DNA from: Streptococcus macacae NCTC 11558
Lineage (GTDB): Bacteria > Bacillota > Bacilli > Lactobacillales > Streptococcaceae
DNA length: 64,000 nt
Reading direction: 5' to 3'
Assembly: GCF_000187995.2 (NCBI RefSeq)
Contig: NZ_AEUW02000001.1
Location: forward strand, 372,001 to 436,000
Part shown: one piece after another, positions 17,165 to 30,526 of the stretch
How positions within the stretch are numbered: the first letter of the stretch is position 1
Layout of the letters: the number at the start of each line of letters is the position of its first letter
Made by a program: the position numbers and the translations under genes
The notes under the pieces: model-generated
The model's input: the letters and a program-made list of their open reading frames with translations, nothing else
Database searches by the model: none
What the model was told of the DNA's origin: nothing

Positions 17165-17209
17165 TTTAGTGTTTTCCTTATTTAATTTTAAAAATAAAAT
17201 CTTAGTATG

Positions 17210-17215
17210 ATTATA
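17210..17215 (-). promoter_or_regulatory. ltaS -10 element
   Basis: On the minus strand this reads TGATATAAT, an extended -10. A TTGCCA lies 15 bp further upstream, a short spacer, so recognition probably rests on the extended -10. Confidence 0.5.
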
Positions 17216-17281
17216 TCATAATTTTAATATTGGCAAATGATAGAAATGTATTTTAAAGGAGAAATTTTCTCATTTTTTTGT

Positions 17282-17287
17282 TATAAT
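17282..17287 (+). promoter_or_regulatory. -10 element of the rlmI-aro operon; predicts a leaderless start
   Basis: TATAAT with TG at 17279-17280 (extended -10) ends only 7 nt before the ATG at 17295. Transcription would begin at or next to the start codon. No ribosome site lies in the usual window; an aaaggag at 17255 is 33 nt away and upstream of the -10. Confidence 0.55.
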
Positions 17288-17294
17288 AATTGCT

Positions 17295-18452
17295 ATGAAT
17301 AAACTTACAGTAGGTTCTTCAGCAGAGAAAAAGATAAAAGAAGGAGTGCGGCTGCTGGGAAGTAAGGATTATCCAGATTTAAATAAGGATAATCAGCTTG
17401 TTTATTTATATTCAAGATCAAATACCTTCTTAGGGACAGCTTATCTATCAAAGCAAAACAAGGGAATCGGTTGGCTAATTGCAGACCAGGAAATTAAGCT
17501 GGATAGGGATTTTTTTGAGACTCTTTTTCAGCGTTCTAAAGGAAAACGCAAAAATTTAGCGAAATCTGATACAACAACTGCCTATCGCCTTTTTAATCAG
17601 GAGGGGGACAGTTTTGGCGGTTTAAGCATTGATCGCTATGGAGATTTTGCACTTTTCACTTGGTATAATACTTTTGTTTACAGCATTAAAGAGATTATAA
17701 TAGAAGCTTTTCAGCAGATCTATCCAGAATTTGTGGGTGCTTATGAAAAAGTCCGTTTTCCTCAAGCGGGCCATCAGTCTGCTCATTTATATGGAAAAGA
17801 AGCACCAGCGTATTTTGATGTGCTTGAAAATGGTGTATCTTACAGTGTCTTTTTAAATGATGGCTTGATGACAGGAATCTTTTTAGATCAGCGCTATGTT
17901 CGGGATCGTTTAGTGAATGGCTTGGCTTTGGGCAAAAGATTGCTCAATCTTTTTTCCTATACGGCAGCTTTTTCAGTAGCTGCAGCAATGGGTGGAGCTG
18001 TCTCAACAACTTCTGTAGATTTAGCAAGACGTTCCAAAGAGCTTTCTTATAGGCATTTTCAGGCTAATCAGCTAGATATGTCCTCTCACCAATTAGTCGT
18101 TATGGATGTTTTTGATTATTTGAAATATGCTAAGCGGCACGATTTATCTTATGAAATTGTTGTGATAGATCCTCCAAGTTTTGCCAGAAATAAAAAACAA
18201 ACATTTTCAGTACTTAAAGATTACCATAGATTAATCCATCAAGTACTTGATATTTTATCCCCAGATGGTATGATTATTGCTTCAGCTAATACCTCTAATA
18301 TGCCTGTTTCTCAATTTAAAAAAGAGCTAGAAAAAGGTTTTGGCAGCCATAAGCATACTTATATAGACCTGCAGCAGTTGCCAAATGATTTTGCAGTTAA
18401 TGAAAAAGATGAAAGTAGTAATTACTTAAAAGTATTTACAATAAAGGTTTAA
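17295..18452 (+). CDS. rlmI: PUA-domain SAM-dependent rRNA methyltransferase (RlmI-like)
   Basis: A 385-residue methyltransferase of the RlmI/YwbD type, which in relatives methylates a cytosine C5 of 23S rRNA. An N-terminal PUA-like domain (~1-75) and a connecting domain with NQEGDSFGGLSIDRYG precede the Rossmann methyltransferase. The latter has LLNLFSYTAAFSVAAAMGG for SAM binding near 218 and VVIDPPSFARNK near 290. It is the first gene of the aro cluster, 6 nt before aroD. The exact target base is inferred from the family. Confidence 0.88.
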   Translation: MNKLTVGSSAEKKIKEGVRLLGSKDYPDLNKDNQLVYLYSRSNTFLGTAYLSKQNKGIGWLIADQEIKLDRDFFETLFQRSKGKRKNLAKSDTTTAYRLFNQEGDSFGGLSIDRYGDFALFTWYNTFVYSIKEIIIEAFQQIYPEFVGAYEKVRFPQAGHQSAHLYGKEAPAYFDVLENGVSYSVFLNDGLMTGIFLDQRYVRDRLVNGLALGKRLLNLFSYTAAFSVAAAMGGAVSTTSVDLARRSKELSYRHFQANQLDMSSHQLVVMDVFDYLKYAKRHDLSYEIVVIDPPSFARNKKQTFSVLKDYHRLIHQVLDILSPDGMIIASANTSNMPVSQFKKELEKGFGSHKHTYIDLQQLPNDFAVNEKDESSNYLKVFTIKV

Positions 18453-18458
18453 TAATTT

Positions 18459-19136
18459 ATGAAAATTGTAGTTCCCGTAATGCCACAGAATATTGAAGAA
18501 GTTAATCAGCTTGATTTATCAAAATTGGCTAATGCAGATATTATTGAATGGCGGGCAGATTATTTACCCAAAGATGATATATTAAGGATAGCACCAGCTA
18601 TTTTTGAAAAATTTGCTGGTCATGAAGTGATTTTTACATTGCGAACTGAAAAAGAAGGCGGCTATATTTCGCTTTCTAATGAAGATTATCTCGCTATTAT
18701 CCGTGATATTGCGGCTTTATATCAGCCTGACTATATTGACTTTGAATACTTCTCTTATAAAGAAATATTTGATGAAATGTACGAATTTCCCAACCTAGTG
18801 CTTTCTTATCATAACTTTGAAGAGACTCCTGAAAATTTAATGGAAGTCTTCTCGGAGCTAACAGCTTTGGCGCCGCGCGTTGTTAAAGTTTCTGTTATGC
18901 CTCAGAATGAACAGGATGTGCTTGATTTAATGAATTATACGAGAGGATTTAAAGCACTCAATCCTGAACAGGAATACGTTACCATGTCTATGTCTAAAAT
19001 AGGAAGAGTTTCGCGTCTAGCCGGTGATTTAATAGGCAGTTCCTGGACATTTGCCAGTCTGGAACAAGCGAGTGCTCCTGGGCAAATATCGCTTCAAGAT
19101 ATGCGTAAAATTAAGGAGGTTCTTGATGCAAATTGA
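18459..19136 (+). CDS. aroD: 3-dehydroquinate dehydratase, type I
   Basis: A 225-residue type I enzyme that dehydrates 3-dehydroquinate to 3-dehydroshikimate through a Schiff base. Visible motifs are IEWRADYL near the start, [20 protein letters not shown] with the catalytic His, and VKVSVMPQ with the Schiff-base Lys. Its end overlaps the aroE start by 11 bp, so the two are translationally coupled. Confidence 0.95.
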   Translation: MKIVVPVMPQNIEEVNQLDLSKLANADIIEWRADYLPKDDILRIAPAIFEKFAGHEVIFTLRTEKEGGYISLSNEDYLAIIRDIAALYQPDYIDFEYFSYKEIFDEMYEFPNLVLSYHNFEETPENLMEVFSELTALAPRVVKVSVMPQNEQDVLDLMNYTRGFKALNPEQEYVTMSMSKIGRVSRLAGDLIGSSWTFASLEQASAPGQISLQDMRKIKEVLDAN

Positions 19137-19995
19137 TGGCTATACACGTTTGGCAGCAGTTGTTGCTAAGCCCATAAAACACTCCATCTCGCCTTTTATT
19201 CATAACTATGCCTTCAATAAGACGGGTGTTAATGGTGTTTATATTGCTTGGGAAATTCCGGAATCGGATTTGGCTGTGACTTTGGAAAATGTTAAACGCT
19301 ATGATATGTTTGGACTTAACATTTCGATGCCTTATAAGCAAGCTGTTATCCCTTATCTTGATGAAGTGACTGAAGCAGCAGATTTAATCGGAGCGGTCAA
19401 TACAATTGTCAATCAATCAGGAAAACTTGTAGGCTATAATACGGATGGCTTGGGCTTTTTTAAGAGCCTGTCAGCTTTTGCAGATTTTGAGGTTAAAGAT
19501 AAAACGATGACTATTCTTGGCGGCGGCGGTGCAGCAACTGCTATTATTGCTCAAGCAGCTATCAATGGCGCTAAACATATTCATATTTTTAATCAAGCAG
19601 ACTTTCTTGAAGAGACAAAGGCAAAGGCCTTACAGCTATCTCTAAAAACCGGGGTTCATTTAGAGGTCTTTCCTGTTGAAGATTTAAAGTTGATCCAAGA
19701 GAAGGTTTTACAGTCGGATCTGCTAGTTAATGCAACAAGTGTCGGTATGGACGGGCAATCTATGATTATTAATGATAAGTTCACATTTCCAGAGCAGCTG
19801 ATGGTTGCAGATGTCATTTATCAGCCTTTTGAAACGCCATTTTTAAAGCTAGTGCGCAGCCGCGGTTTAAAGGCTGTCAATGGTTTGGGAATGCTTTTAT
19901 TTCAAGCGGCAGCAGCTTTTGAGCTTTGGACGGGTATAGAAATGCCCAGTCAAGATATTTGGCAGGCATTAGCTGAAAAATATAAGACTAAATAA
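19126..19995 (+). CDS. aroE: Shikimate dehydrogenase
   Basis: A 289-residue NADPH enzyme that reduces 3-dehydroshikimate to shikimate. The substrate domain has [16 protein letters not shown] and [10 protein letters not shown] (Lys of the catalytic pair) and NTDGLGF. The NADP domain has [11 protein letters not shown] and NATSVGM. The ATG at 19126 is chosen because ggaggt lies 6 nt upstream; the longer frame from 19051 lies inside aroD. Confidence 0.96.
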   Translation: MQIDGYTRLAAVVAKPIKHSISPFIHNYAFNKTGVNGVYIAWEIPESDLAVTLENVKRYDMFGLNISMPYKQAVIPYLDEVTEAADLIGAVNTIVNQSGKLVGYNTDGLGFFKSLSAFADFEVKDKTMTILGGGGAATAIIAQAAINGAKHIHIFNQADFLEETKAKALQLSLKTGVHLEVFPVEDLKLIQEKVLQSDLLVNATSVGMDGQSMIINDKFTFPEQLMVADVIYQPFETPFLKLVRSRGLKAVNGLGMLLFQAAAAFELWTGIEMPSQDIWQALAEKYKTK

Positions 19996-20009
19996 GAATA
20001 GGTGATTGA

Positions 20010-21077
20010 ATGAAATTAGCTGTGAATCTTCCGCAAAATCCTTATGATATTATCATTGAAAAAGGCAGTTTATCAAAGGTTGGCCAGTGGGTCAAGGAAC
20101 TTTGGAAACCTCAAAAAATTACCCTTATCACCGATAACCGTGTAGGCAGTCTTTACGCTGAAAAAGTAAAGCTCAGTCTTGAAGATGCAGGTTTTAATGT
20201 TGCTGTTTTTGACTTTTTGGAGGGTGAAGCCAGTAAAAATCTAACGACTGTCAATAAAGCTTATGAATTTTTGCTAAAGCAGGGTATGACAAGAAGTGAT
20301 GGTATTATTGCCCTTGGCGGTGGTGTGGTTGGAGATTTGGCTGGATTTGTGGCTTCAACTTATATGCGTGGTATCCATTTTCTGCAAATTCCAACTAGCC
20401 TGACCGCTCAGGTCGACTCATCCATTGGCGGGAAAACAGGTGTTAATACACCTTTGGCTAAAAATATGGTCGGTACTTTTGCGCAGCCAGATGGTGTTCT
20501 GATTGATCCAGATACTCTCAATACACTCGGGCAGCGGGAGCTGATTGAAGGTATGGGAGAAGTGATTAAATATGGTTTAATTGCTGATAGTGAGCTGTGG
20601 GAAAATTTGGAAGGTTTAGATGGTTCCATAGAATCTATTTTAGAAAATGCTGAAATGATTATTTATCATTCCTGCAATGTGAAACGTCAGATTGTCGTTG
20701 AAGATGAGCTGGATAACGGCGTTCGCCTTTATCTCAATTTTGGTCATACCATTGGCCATGCGATTGAAGCGACAGCTGGCTATGGCAAAGTCATGCATGG
20801 TGAAGCCGTTGCTATTGGAATGATACAGCTTTCTCGTGTTGCTCAAGCTAAAGGGCTGATGCCTCAAGGGATAACAGAAAAAATAAAAGCCATGTGCTCT
20901 AAATTTGGTCTGCCTATAGATTATGAACCATGGGATATCAATAAACTGTATGCTGTTTTAAGTCACGATAAAAAAGCACGCGGAAACAGCATTAAGACAG
21001 TCATTGTTCCTGAAATCGGCAAGGCTGCCATCAATCAAATTCCTCTAGAAGAAATGAAAGAATACTTGGAGAAGTGA
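20010..21077 (+). CDS. aroB: 3-dehydroquinate synthase
   Basis: A 355-residue NAD- and metal-dependent cyclase that converts DAHP to 3-dehydroquinate. Signature parts are [39 protein letters not shown] and the metal-binding [11 protein letters not shown]. It follows aroE by 14 nt and runs into aroC with a 1-nt gap. The first step of the pathway (DAHP synthase) is not in the window. Confidence 0.97.
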   Translation: MKLAVNLPQNPYDIIIEKGSLSKVGQWVKELWKPQKITLITDNRVGSLYAEKVKLSLEDAGFNVAVFDFLEGEASKNLTTVNKAYEFLLKQGMTRSDGIIALGGGVVGDLAGFVASTYMRGIHFLQIPTSLTAQVDSSIGGKTGVNTPLAKNMVGTFAQPDGVLIDPDTLNTLGQRELIEGMGEVIKYGLIADSELWENLEGLDGSIESILENAEMIIYHSCNVKRQIVVEDELDNGVRLYLNFGHTIGHAIEATAGYGKVMHGEAVAIGMIQLSRVAQAKGLMPQGITEKIKAMCSKFGLPIDYEPWDINKLYAVLSHDKKARGNSIKTVIVPEIGKAAINQIPLEEMKEYLEK

Positions 21078-21078
21078 A

Positions 21079-22245
21079 ATGAGATATTTTACAGCTGGTG
21101 AGTCGCACGGACCTCGCCTGACAGCTATTATTGAAGGAGTACCAGCAGGGCTGCCCTTAACAGCTGACTATATTAATACTGAACTAAAACGCCGCCAAGG
21201 CGGCTATGGCCGCGGTGGGCGTATGAAGATTGAATCAGATCAGGTTGAAATCACTTCAGGCGTTCGTCATGGTGTTACCATAGGAAGTCCTATTACGCTC
21301 AATGTTACCAATCGGGATTTTAAAAACTGGACTGAAATTATGAGTGCGGCTGATATTGAAGAAAAGAAAAAATCTATTCGAAAGTTAACCAAACCTCGTC
21401 CAGGTCACGCTGATTTAGTTGGTGGGATGAAATATCGTTTTTCTGATTTGCGTAACAGTTTGGAGCGCTCTAGTGCGCGTGAGACAACTATGCGCGTGGC
21501 AGTGGGAGCTGTGGCAAAACGTATTTTAGAAGAAGTGGAAATAGCTATTGCTAGTCATGTTGTTGTTTTTGGCGGCATTGAAGTGGCTATTCCCAAAGAG
21601 CTGACAGTTGCTGAGATTAAAGAACGGGCCGGCCAATCAGAAGTTTCCATTGTTAATCAAGAATATGAACAAGAAATTAAGGATTATATTGACCAGATAA
21701 AAAAAGAAGGCAATACTATTGGCGGTGTGATTGAAACTGTTGTTGGCGGTGTTCCAGTTGGTCTAGGTTCTTATGTTCAATGGGATCGCAAATTAGATGC
21801 TAAAATTGCTCAAGGTGTTGTTTCTATTAATGCTTTCAAGGGTGTTGAATTCGGTTTGGGCTTTAAGGATGGCTATCTTAAAGGGAGTGATGTCATGGAT
21901 GAAATTATCTGGTCTAAAGAAGATGGTTATAAGCGTCAGTCAAACAATCTTGGCGGTTTTGAAGGCGGTATGACGAATGGACAGCCGATTATTGTCCGTG
22001 GCGTTATGAAGCCAATTCCGACACTTTATAAGCCCTTGATGAGTGTTGATATTGAAACACATGAACCTTATAAGGCCAGTGTTGAACGTTCTGATCCAAC
22101 GGCAGTTCCTGCAGCTGCAGTAGTTATGGAAAATGTCGTGGCAACAGTTTTAGCAACAGAAGTTCTGGCTAAATTCTCTTCTGATAATATGGAAGAACTA
22201 AAAGAGGCTGTGAAAAGCCATCAAAAATTTGTGAACGCATTTTAA
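21079..22245 (+). CDS. aroC: Chorismate synthase
   Basis: A 388-residue FMN-dependent enzyme that makes chorismate from EPSP. Motifs include [20 protein letters not shown] at the start, [16 protein letters not shown] and the late [12 protein letters not shown]. Full length. Start spacing to aroB is 1 nt, so expression is coupled. Confidence 0.97.
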   Translation: MRYFTAGESHGPRLTAIIEGVPAGLPLTADYINTELKRRQGGYGRGGRMKIESDQVEITSGVRHGVTIGSPITLNVTNRDFKNWTEIMSAADIEEKKKSIRKLTKPRPGHADLVGGMKYRFSDLRNSLERSSARETTMRVAVGAVAKRILEEVEIAIASHVVVFGGIEVAIPKELTVAEIKERAGQSEVSIVNQEYEQEIKDYIDQIKKEGNTIGGVIETVVGGVPVGLGSYVQWDRKLDAKIAQGVVSINAFKGVEFGLGFKDGYLKGSDVMDEIIWSKEDGYKRQSNNLGGFEGGMTNGQPIIVRGVMKPIPTLYKPLMSVDIETHEPYKASVERSDPTAVPAAAVVMENVVATVLATEVLAKFSSDNMEELKEAVKSHQKFVNAF

Positions 22246-22313
22246 AAGCTTAAGTGTTTCATTTATATGTAATCAAAAAAAGTCTCTTAAATATCAGCTA
22301 TGGTGGAGAAAAT

Positions 22314-23420
22314 ATGACAAAAAAAACAATTTATATTGCAGGGCTGGGACTAATCGGAGGCTCTCTTGCCTTAGGAATAAAACGCGATCATCCTCATTAT
22401 AAAATTATGGGCTACAATCGTTCTGATCAGTCACGTGCTATTGCTCTTGAACGCCAAATTGTAGATGAAGCAACAGCTGATTTTAGAGAATTTGCTCCTT
22501 TGGCAGATGTTATTATTTTGGCAGTTCCTATTAAAAAGACAATTGAATTTATCAAAATTTTAGCAGAATTAGAGTTAAAAGAAAATGTTATTATCACTGA
22601 TGCTGGCTCTACTAAATATGAAATTGTTAGAGCTGCAGAACATTACCTGAAAGATAAAGCTGTCCAGTTTGTAGGGAGCCATCCTATGGCTGGCAGCCAT
22701 AAGTCAGGGGCAATTGCAGCAGACGTCAATCTTTTTGAAAATGCTTATTATATCTTTTCACCTTCATGTTTGACTAAAGCCAATACCATTTCTGAACTGC
22801 AGGATCTTTTATCAGGTCTGCATGCTAGATATGTTGAAATTGATGCAGCAGAGCATGATTGTGTTACGAGTCAAATCAGCCATTTCCCGCATATTATGGC
22901 TTCTAGCCTGATGGAGCAGGCAGGTGATTTTTCAGAAAGCCATGAAATGATCAAGCATTTTGCTGCTGGCGGTTTTCGTGATATGACACGAATTGCTGAA
23001 AGTGAACCAGGTATGTGGACGAGCATTCTGCTGACCAATCAGGAGGCAATTTTAGATCGTATTGAAAATTTTAAGCAGCGCTTAGATGATATTTCTGATT
23101 GGATTAAAGCTAAAGATGAAAAGACTATTTGGGAATTTTTTAATAGAGGCCGGCAAATTCGCAAAAACATGGAAATTCATAAGCGAGCAGGTGTTGATAG
23201 CTTCTATGATATTTATGTTGATGTTCCTGATGAAGAAGATGTCATTTTAGAAATTTTGGAACTTTTGCGAGGAACATCGCTGGTTAATGTCCATATTAAT
23301 GAAGAAAATCGCGAAGATATCCACGGCATTTTGCAGATTTCTTTTAAAACTGCTAAAGATCTGGCACATGCCAAACAGATGATTGAAAGCTATACAGATT
23401 ATCAGGTCTTTATAAACTAG
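22314..23420 (+). CDS. tyrA: Prephenate dehydrogenase with ACT domain
   Basis: A 368-residue enzyme for the tyrosine branch, oxidising prephenate to 4-hydroxyphenylpyruvate. The NAD site GLGLIGGSLALG lies near the start, SHPMAGSHKSG holds active-site residues, and a C-terminal ACT-like domain (~300-368: FYDIYVDVPDEEDVILEIL) probably binds tyrosine for feedback. The ATG at 22314 has gtggag upstream; the frame from 22254 has no ribosome site. It lies 68 nt after aroC. Confidence 0.94.
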   Translation: MTKKTIYIAGLGLIGGSLALGIKRDHPHYKIMGYNRSDQSRAIALERQIVDEATADFREFAPLADVIILAVPIKKTIEFIKILAELELKENVIITDAGSTKYEIVRAAEHYLKDKAVQFVGSHPMAGSHKSGAIAADVNLFENAYYIFSPSCLTKANTISELQDLLSGLHARYVEIDAAEHDCVTSQISHFPHIMASSLMEQAGDFSESHEMIKHFAAGGFRDMTRIAESEPGMWTSILLTNQEAILDRIENFKQRLDDISDWIKAKDEKTIWEFFNRGRQIRKNMEIHKRAGVDSFYDIYVDVPDEEDVILEILELLRGTSLVNVHINEENREDIHGILQISFKTAKDLAHAKQMIESYTDYQVFIN

Positions 23421-23484
23421 TTTGATCTGTTATGAAAAATACCAATACTATACTCACCAATTCAATAGATAAAAGGAGTTTAAT

Positions 23485-23826
23485 ATGTCAGAAAATATTT
23501 ATGATTTAGCCAATGAATTAGAACGCGGTATCCGTGCTCTTCCTGAATATCAGACCGTTAAGGAAGCTAAAGAAAAAATTGAAGCTGATGAAGAAGCTAA
23601 AAAATTATGGGATGAATTTATGACATTTCAGGAAAAAATTCAGACAATGATGCAAACAGGCCAAATGCCCACACCTGAAATTCAGCAGGAGATGCAGGAT
23701 TACGGTCAGAAAATTGAAGCCAATCCTGTTTTGAAGCAGTATGCTGAAGCTCAACAAGCTTTTGGAGTTTATATCAATGATATTGAACGTATTGTTTTTT
23801 CACCTTTACAAGATTTAAATAAATAG
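23485..23826 (+). CDS. YlbF/YheA-family (UPF0342) small helical protein
   Basis: A 113-residue all-helical acidic protein ([20 protein letters not shown], later [20 protein letters not shown]) matching the YlbF/YmcA/YheA family. In Bacillus some members act with RNase Y in mRNA maturation and competence or biofilm control; this UPF0342 branch is less clear. It has a good ribosome site (aaaaggag) and is followed by a terminator, so it closes the first half of the aro cluster. Confidence 0.85.
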   Translation: MSENIYDLANELERGIRALPEYQTVKEAKEKIEADEEAKKLWDEFMTFQEKIQTMMQTGQMPTPEIQQEMQDYGQKIEANPVLKQYAEAQQAFGVYINDIERIVFSPLQDLNK

Positions 23827-23827
23827 T

Positions 23828-23857
23828 TAAAAAAAGCAGAATTTTGCTGCTTTTTCT
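23828..23857 (+). terminator. Terminator after the ylbF-like gene
   Basis: The arms aaaaagcag / ctgcttttt pair around a short loop. The T run is followed by the long gap before aroA. Confidence 0.8.
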
Positions 23858-24077
23858 ACTGTCTAGGGTGAAGCTTAGATAGTTATCTCTCTTTGCCTCT
23901 TCCTCTTTTTTAAACTTAAAAGATTGATATGAAGTCCAATCAGCAGCAGTTAATAGTGCTCAATACTTCATCATTAATTAAGAGACAAGACAGAAAAAAC
24001 TGGCCTAAGGGGTAAGTCAGTTTTAGCCCTAATCTATAGCTTAATATCCACTGTATGGGCAGCTTAGTTTAATATCT

Positions 24078-24107
24078 GGAGAGAATCAAGCTGATTCTCT
24101 CCTTTTT
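24078..24107 (+). terminator. Orphan terminator in the aroA upstream gap
   Basis: Perfect arms ggagagaatca / tgattctctcc with a 3-nt loop and a following cttttt. No gene ends directly before it. Confidence 0.75.
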
Positions 24108-24217
24108 GATACTAAAAGCAATAAGAATTTTCGTTTTTAAATTAAGTCTAAAGGTTGATGTTTGATGTTCTTGATGAGTCCGTTGCTGGCTTTTATTTTT
24201 TAATACTCTGCGAAAAT

Positions 24218-24300
24218 CTCTTCAAACTAGGCCAGCATCAAGCTTGCTCTACCTTAGCACTGCCTGCGGTTAGCTTTCTAGTTTGCTTTTTATTGAGCAT
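24218..24300. repeat. Dispersed repeat B, copy 1
   Basis: It shares ctcttcaaactagg and the 20-base core accttagcactgcctgcggt (24251-24270), continuing ttagctttct, with 50023-50111. Neither copy is coding. The same kind of sequence is common between genes in streptococci. Confidence 0.7.
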
Positions 24301-24330
24301 GAAATGAGAATGGAGATTGTATTTTTATGA

Positions 24331-26133
<1,803 letters not shown>

Positions 26134-26137
<4 letters not shown>

Positions 26138-26958
26138 AAGTTGCTTATTTAGGACCAAGCGGTTCTTTTACACATAATGCTGCCCTTAAGGCTTTTCCTC
26201 AGGCAGATTTATTGTCTTTTGAGAATATTACCGAAGTCATTAAGTCTTACGAAGATGAGATCGTTGATTTTGCCATTGTTCCAATTGAAAATTCAATAGA
26301 AGGAAGTGTCCACGAGACATCTGATTATCTTTTTCATCAGGCAGAAGTTGGAGCAGTTGCTGAAATTATTCAGCCTATTAAACAGCAATTAATGGCTGCG
26401 AGTTCTACTAAGAAAATTGATACTATTTTTTCCCATCCTCAAGCTATTGCACAGGGGAAAAAATATATTAAGGAAAATTATCCAGAGGCTAAAATTGAAA
26501 TAACAGCCAGTACAGCTTATGCAGCTCGCTTAGTTGCTGAAAATCCTAAGGAAAACTTTGCAGCGATTGCACCGCATGCCGCAGCTAATGAATACGGTCT
26601 TGCCATTATAGCTAGAGATATTCAGGAAATAGAAGAAAATTTTACGCGCTTTTGGATTTTGGGAAAGCAAGTGCCGCATCTATCTTTATCTAAGATTGAT
26701 CACAAGATCTCTTTGGCTTTGACGCTGCCAGATAATTTACCTGGAGCTCTATACAAAGCACTTTCTGTTTTTGCTTGGAGAGGGATTGATCTGACTAAGA
26801 TTGAAAGCCGCCCTTTAAAGACTGTCTTAGGTGAATACTTCTTTATCATTGATTTTGAAAATAATAATGATGAATTGGTTTCTTTTGCGCTCCAAGAGTT
26901 GACAAGTATGGGAATTCATTATAAAATTTTGGGTAAGTATGCCGTTTACAGGCTGTAA
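26134..26958 (+). CDS. pheA: Prephenate dehydratase with ACT domain
   Basis: A 274-residue monofunctional enzyme that converts prephenate to phenylpyruvate. LGPSGSFTHNAALKAF at the start, PIENSIEGSV, and TRFWILG with the catalytic Thr are seen. The C-terminal ACT domain contains GALYKALSVFAWRGIDLTKI followed by ESRP, the phenylalanine-binding motif. No chorismate mutase domain is fused. Confidence 0.96.
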
Positions 26959-26999
26959 AAATAGATTAGAATACTATGAAATGAGATAGAGATAAAGAC

Positions 27000-28403
27000 A
27001 TGAGCAGAAATGACAAAGGAAAAGTAAGCCGCCACGAACAGTTGCGCTATGAGTACCTCCTAAAAAATATAGCCTATCTCAGCAGTCGTGAACAGGCTGA
27101 GTTTGATTATCTTCGAAAGAAGGTTGAAGCCAGAGATGCTAAGGCTTATTCTTATGAAGAACCTGATACTGATTATTCCTCTTATGGTTCTGCTAGCTAT
27201 GGGCATTCAAATCTTTCTTACGATGATTATGATGATCCATATCAGGATGCTGAACAGTGGGATGATTATTACTCCGGCAGTGATTATACAGATCAAGGCC
27301 TGCCAGTTTATCAGGACAATGATCAAAAGCGTCAAAAACGCAAAGAAAAAAGACCTGTGTCTGCAGCAGGTTCAGGGAGAAGGCCTAGGAAAGGCCGCCG
27401 TCTGACCTTTAAACGGCTATTAAAGATCGCTTTTCTTCTTTTATTGGCTATTATAGCCGGAATGGTGTTCATGTTTGTAAAAAGCATGAACGATATTTCT
27501 TCTGGCAACAATAAAAAATATAAGCCAGCAGTGGTTGAAAAGTTTAATGGACAGGATACTAAAGATGGTACTAATATCTTGGTTTTAGGAAGTGACCAGC
27601 GTGTAACACAAGGGTCATCAGATGCTAGAACAGATACTATCATGGTTGTTAATGTCGGCAATAAAGACAAAAAAATTAAGATGGTCAGCTTTATGCGGGA
27701 TACTCTTGTCAATATCAAAGGTGCCAGTGCTGATAGTTATTCTAAAGATAATAAGCTAAACACCGCATTTAACATTGGTGAACAAAATAATAATCAAGGT
27801 GCAGAGCTTATGCGCAAAACACTCAAGCGCAATTTTGATATTGATATCAAATATTATATGATGGTTGATTTTCAGACCTTTGCAGAGGCTATTGATACCC
27901 TTTTCCCAGGCGGTGTACGTATCAATGCAAAATTTGCGACAGTAGGCGGCCAAGCTGTAGATAAAGTGGATGTACCTGATGATTTGAATATGAAAGATGG
28001 CGTTGTCCCCAATCAAACCATTTCTACTGGAAAACAAAAGATGGATGGGCGGACTCTGCTCAATTATGCACGTTTTCGTAAAGATGATGAAGGTGATTTT
28101 GGGCGGACCAAGCGTCAGCAGCAGGTTATGTCGGCTGTCATGTCTCAGATTAAAGATCCTACAAAGCTTTTCACTGGATCTGCAGCCTTGGGTAAGGTTT
28201 ATGCTTTGACATCAACCAATGTTCCCTTTAGGTTCTTGTTAAGCAATGGTTTATCAACTCTGACAGGCGGTAAGGGCGTTAAGCAGGTGACTATTCCTGA
28301 AAATGGAGATTGGGTTGATGAAATGGATATGTATGGCGGTCAAGCTTTATCAATTGACTTTGATAAGTATCAAGAAAAGCTAAAAGATCTAGGCCTGCGC
28401 TAA
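27000..28403 (+). CDS. LytR-CpsA-Psr (LCP) family protein
   Basis: A 467-residue protein. A ~138-residue cytoplasmic N-terminus is very rich in Tyr, Asp and Ser, then a basic patch (RRPRKGRRLTFKRLLK). A membrane helix (~139-160) and an extracellular LCP domain (~190-430) follow, with LVLGSDQR, DARTDTIMVVNV, FMRDTLVNI and LLNYARFRKDDEGDFGRTKR, whose Arg/Asp residues bind polyprenyl phosphate. LCP enzymes attach teichoic acids or polysaccharides to peptidoglycan. Its place after pheA is typical of mutans streptococci. The long tyrosine-rich tail is notable; phosphorylation there is only a guess. Confidence 0.9.
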   Translation: MSRNDKGKVSRHEQLRYEYLLKNIAYLSSREQAEFDYLRKKVEARDAKAYSYEEPDTDYSSYGSASYGHSNLSYDDYDDPYQDAEQWDDYYSGSDYTDQGLPVYQDNDQKRQKRKEKRPVSAAGSGRRPRKGRRLTFKRLLKIAFLLLLAIIAGMVFMFVKSMNDISSGNNKKYKPAVVEKFNGQDTKDGTNILVLGSDQRVTQGSSDARTDTIMVVNVGNKDKKIKMVSFMRDTLVNIKGASADSYSKDNKLNTAFNIGEQNNNQGAELMRKTLKRNFDIDIKYYMMVDFQTFAEAIDTLFPGGVRINAKFATVGGQAVDKVDVPDDLNMKDGVVPNQTISTGKQKMDGRTLLNYARFRKDDEGDFGRTKRQQQVMSAVMSQIKDPTKLFTGSAALGKVYALTSTNVPFRFLLSNGLSTLTGGKGVKQVTIPENGDWVDEMDMYGGQALSIDFDKYQEKLKDLGLR

Positions 28404-28411
28404 TACACTAA

Positions 28412-29818
<1,407 letters not shown>

Positions 29819-29938
29819 AAGAACGAAGAACAGCAATGCAATAACGTTAGTATGCGGTAACAGCGAAGCTGAGTGCGCAGCTCTGCTGGTGAAAGTCTAT
29901 ACAAGGCAAAAAGAATATTCATAGAAAATTGTTTATCA

Positions 29939-29972
29939 ACAAGAACAGTTGTTATATTGTTCTTGTTTTTAT
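29939..29972 (+). terminator. Terminator downstream of rlmD
   Basis: The arms acaagaaca / tgttcttgt flank an ~11-nt loop and end in a T-rich run. Confidence 0.8.
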
Positions 29973-30139
29973 TTTGCGGTTTTAGACTGTCGAAGGTGCA
30001 CGGAGACAGCAGACTAAGGAATAGAATACAGATGCACTGATAGATATTAGGATAGATTAGCTTTTGGCTGATCACTAAACAAACAAGAATTTTATTGCCA
30101 AAAAAGATTCAATTGAAAGGATAATAATACAAGGAGTTT

Positions 30140-30379
30140 TCATTGGCTATTGATTATCTTTTTTGTATCTCTGCCATTAAGCGGAACTGTACTGCTTACT
30201 GAGGAAAGTGAGCTTACCATTTCCAGATACATCTGAACAAAGAGCTGAGCATAGTATCCGCCTGCACTATGCCCTATCAGCTTTACCGATCTAACATGAT
30301 ATTTTTTTAGAACAGCATGAGTCTCTTGTAAAAAACTCTCTGTAGTAAGGAATGACAGATGATCCTCCCACTCCTGGTC
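30140..30379 (-). pseudogene. Fragment of an alpha/beta-hydrolase gene
   Basis: On the minus strand an 80-codon stretch between stops has no start codon but reads clearly as the middle of an alpha/beta hydrolase. VLKKYHVRSVKLIGHSAGGY contains the nucleophile elbow GHSAGG, then helix YAQLFVQMYLEMV. Both ends of the protein are missing. It is a remnant left next to the adhesin gene. Confidence 0.65.
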
Positions 30380-30452
30380 TTATTTTTCTTATTTGTAAAT
30401 TTAATTTTTTTAAAAAACAAGCAATTAACTAGAAATAATTGTCATATAAATG

Positions 30453-30458
30453 TATAAT
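30453..30458 (+). promoter_or_regulatory. -10 element upstream of the adhesin
   Basis: A perfect TATAAT about 69 nt before the start codon; no clear -35 at 16-18 bp. It implies a ~60-nt leader. Confidence 0.45.
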
Positions 30459-30526
30459 ATTATCGTTTGATGATTAAAATGACTAAAGCAAGATGATTTA
30501 ATAGTGATGAATTAAAGGAGATCTTT

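Larger units (their letters stand above)
29819..30526. other. Long gap with terminator and hydrolase debris
   Basis: It contains a terminator at 29939-29972, a degraded alpha/beta-hydrolase fragment on the minus strand (30140-30379), and the -10 and leader of the giant adhesin. No intact gene was found. Confidence 0.6.

Noticed and set aside
30439..30458. TTGTCA followed by TATAAT upstream of the adhesin
   Set aside because: The spacing is only 8 bp, too short for a -35/-10 pair. Only the -10 is reported.
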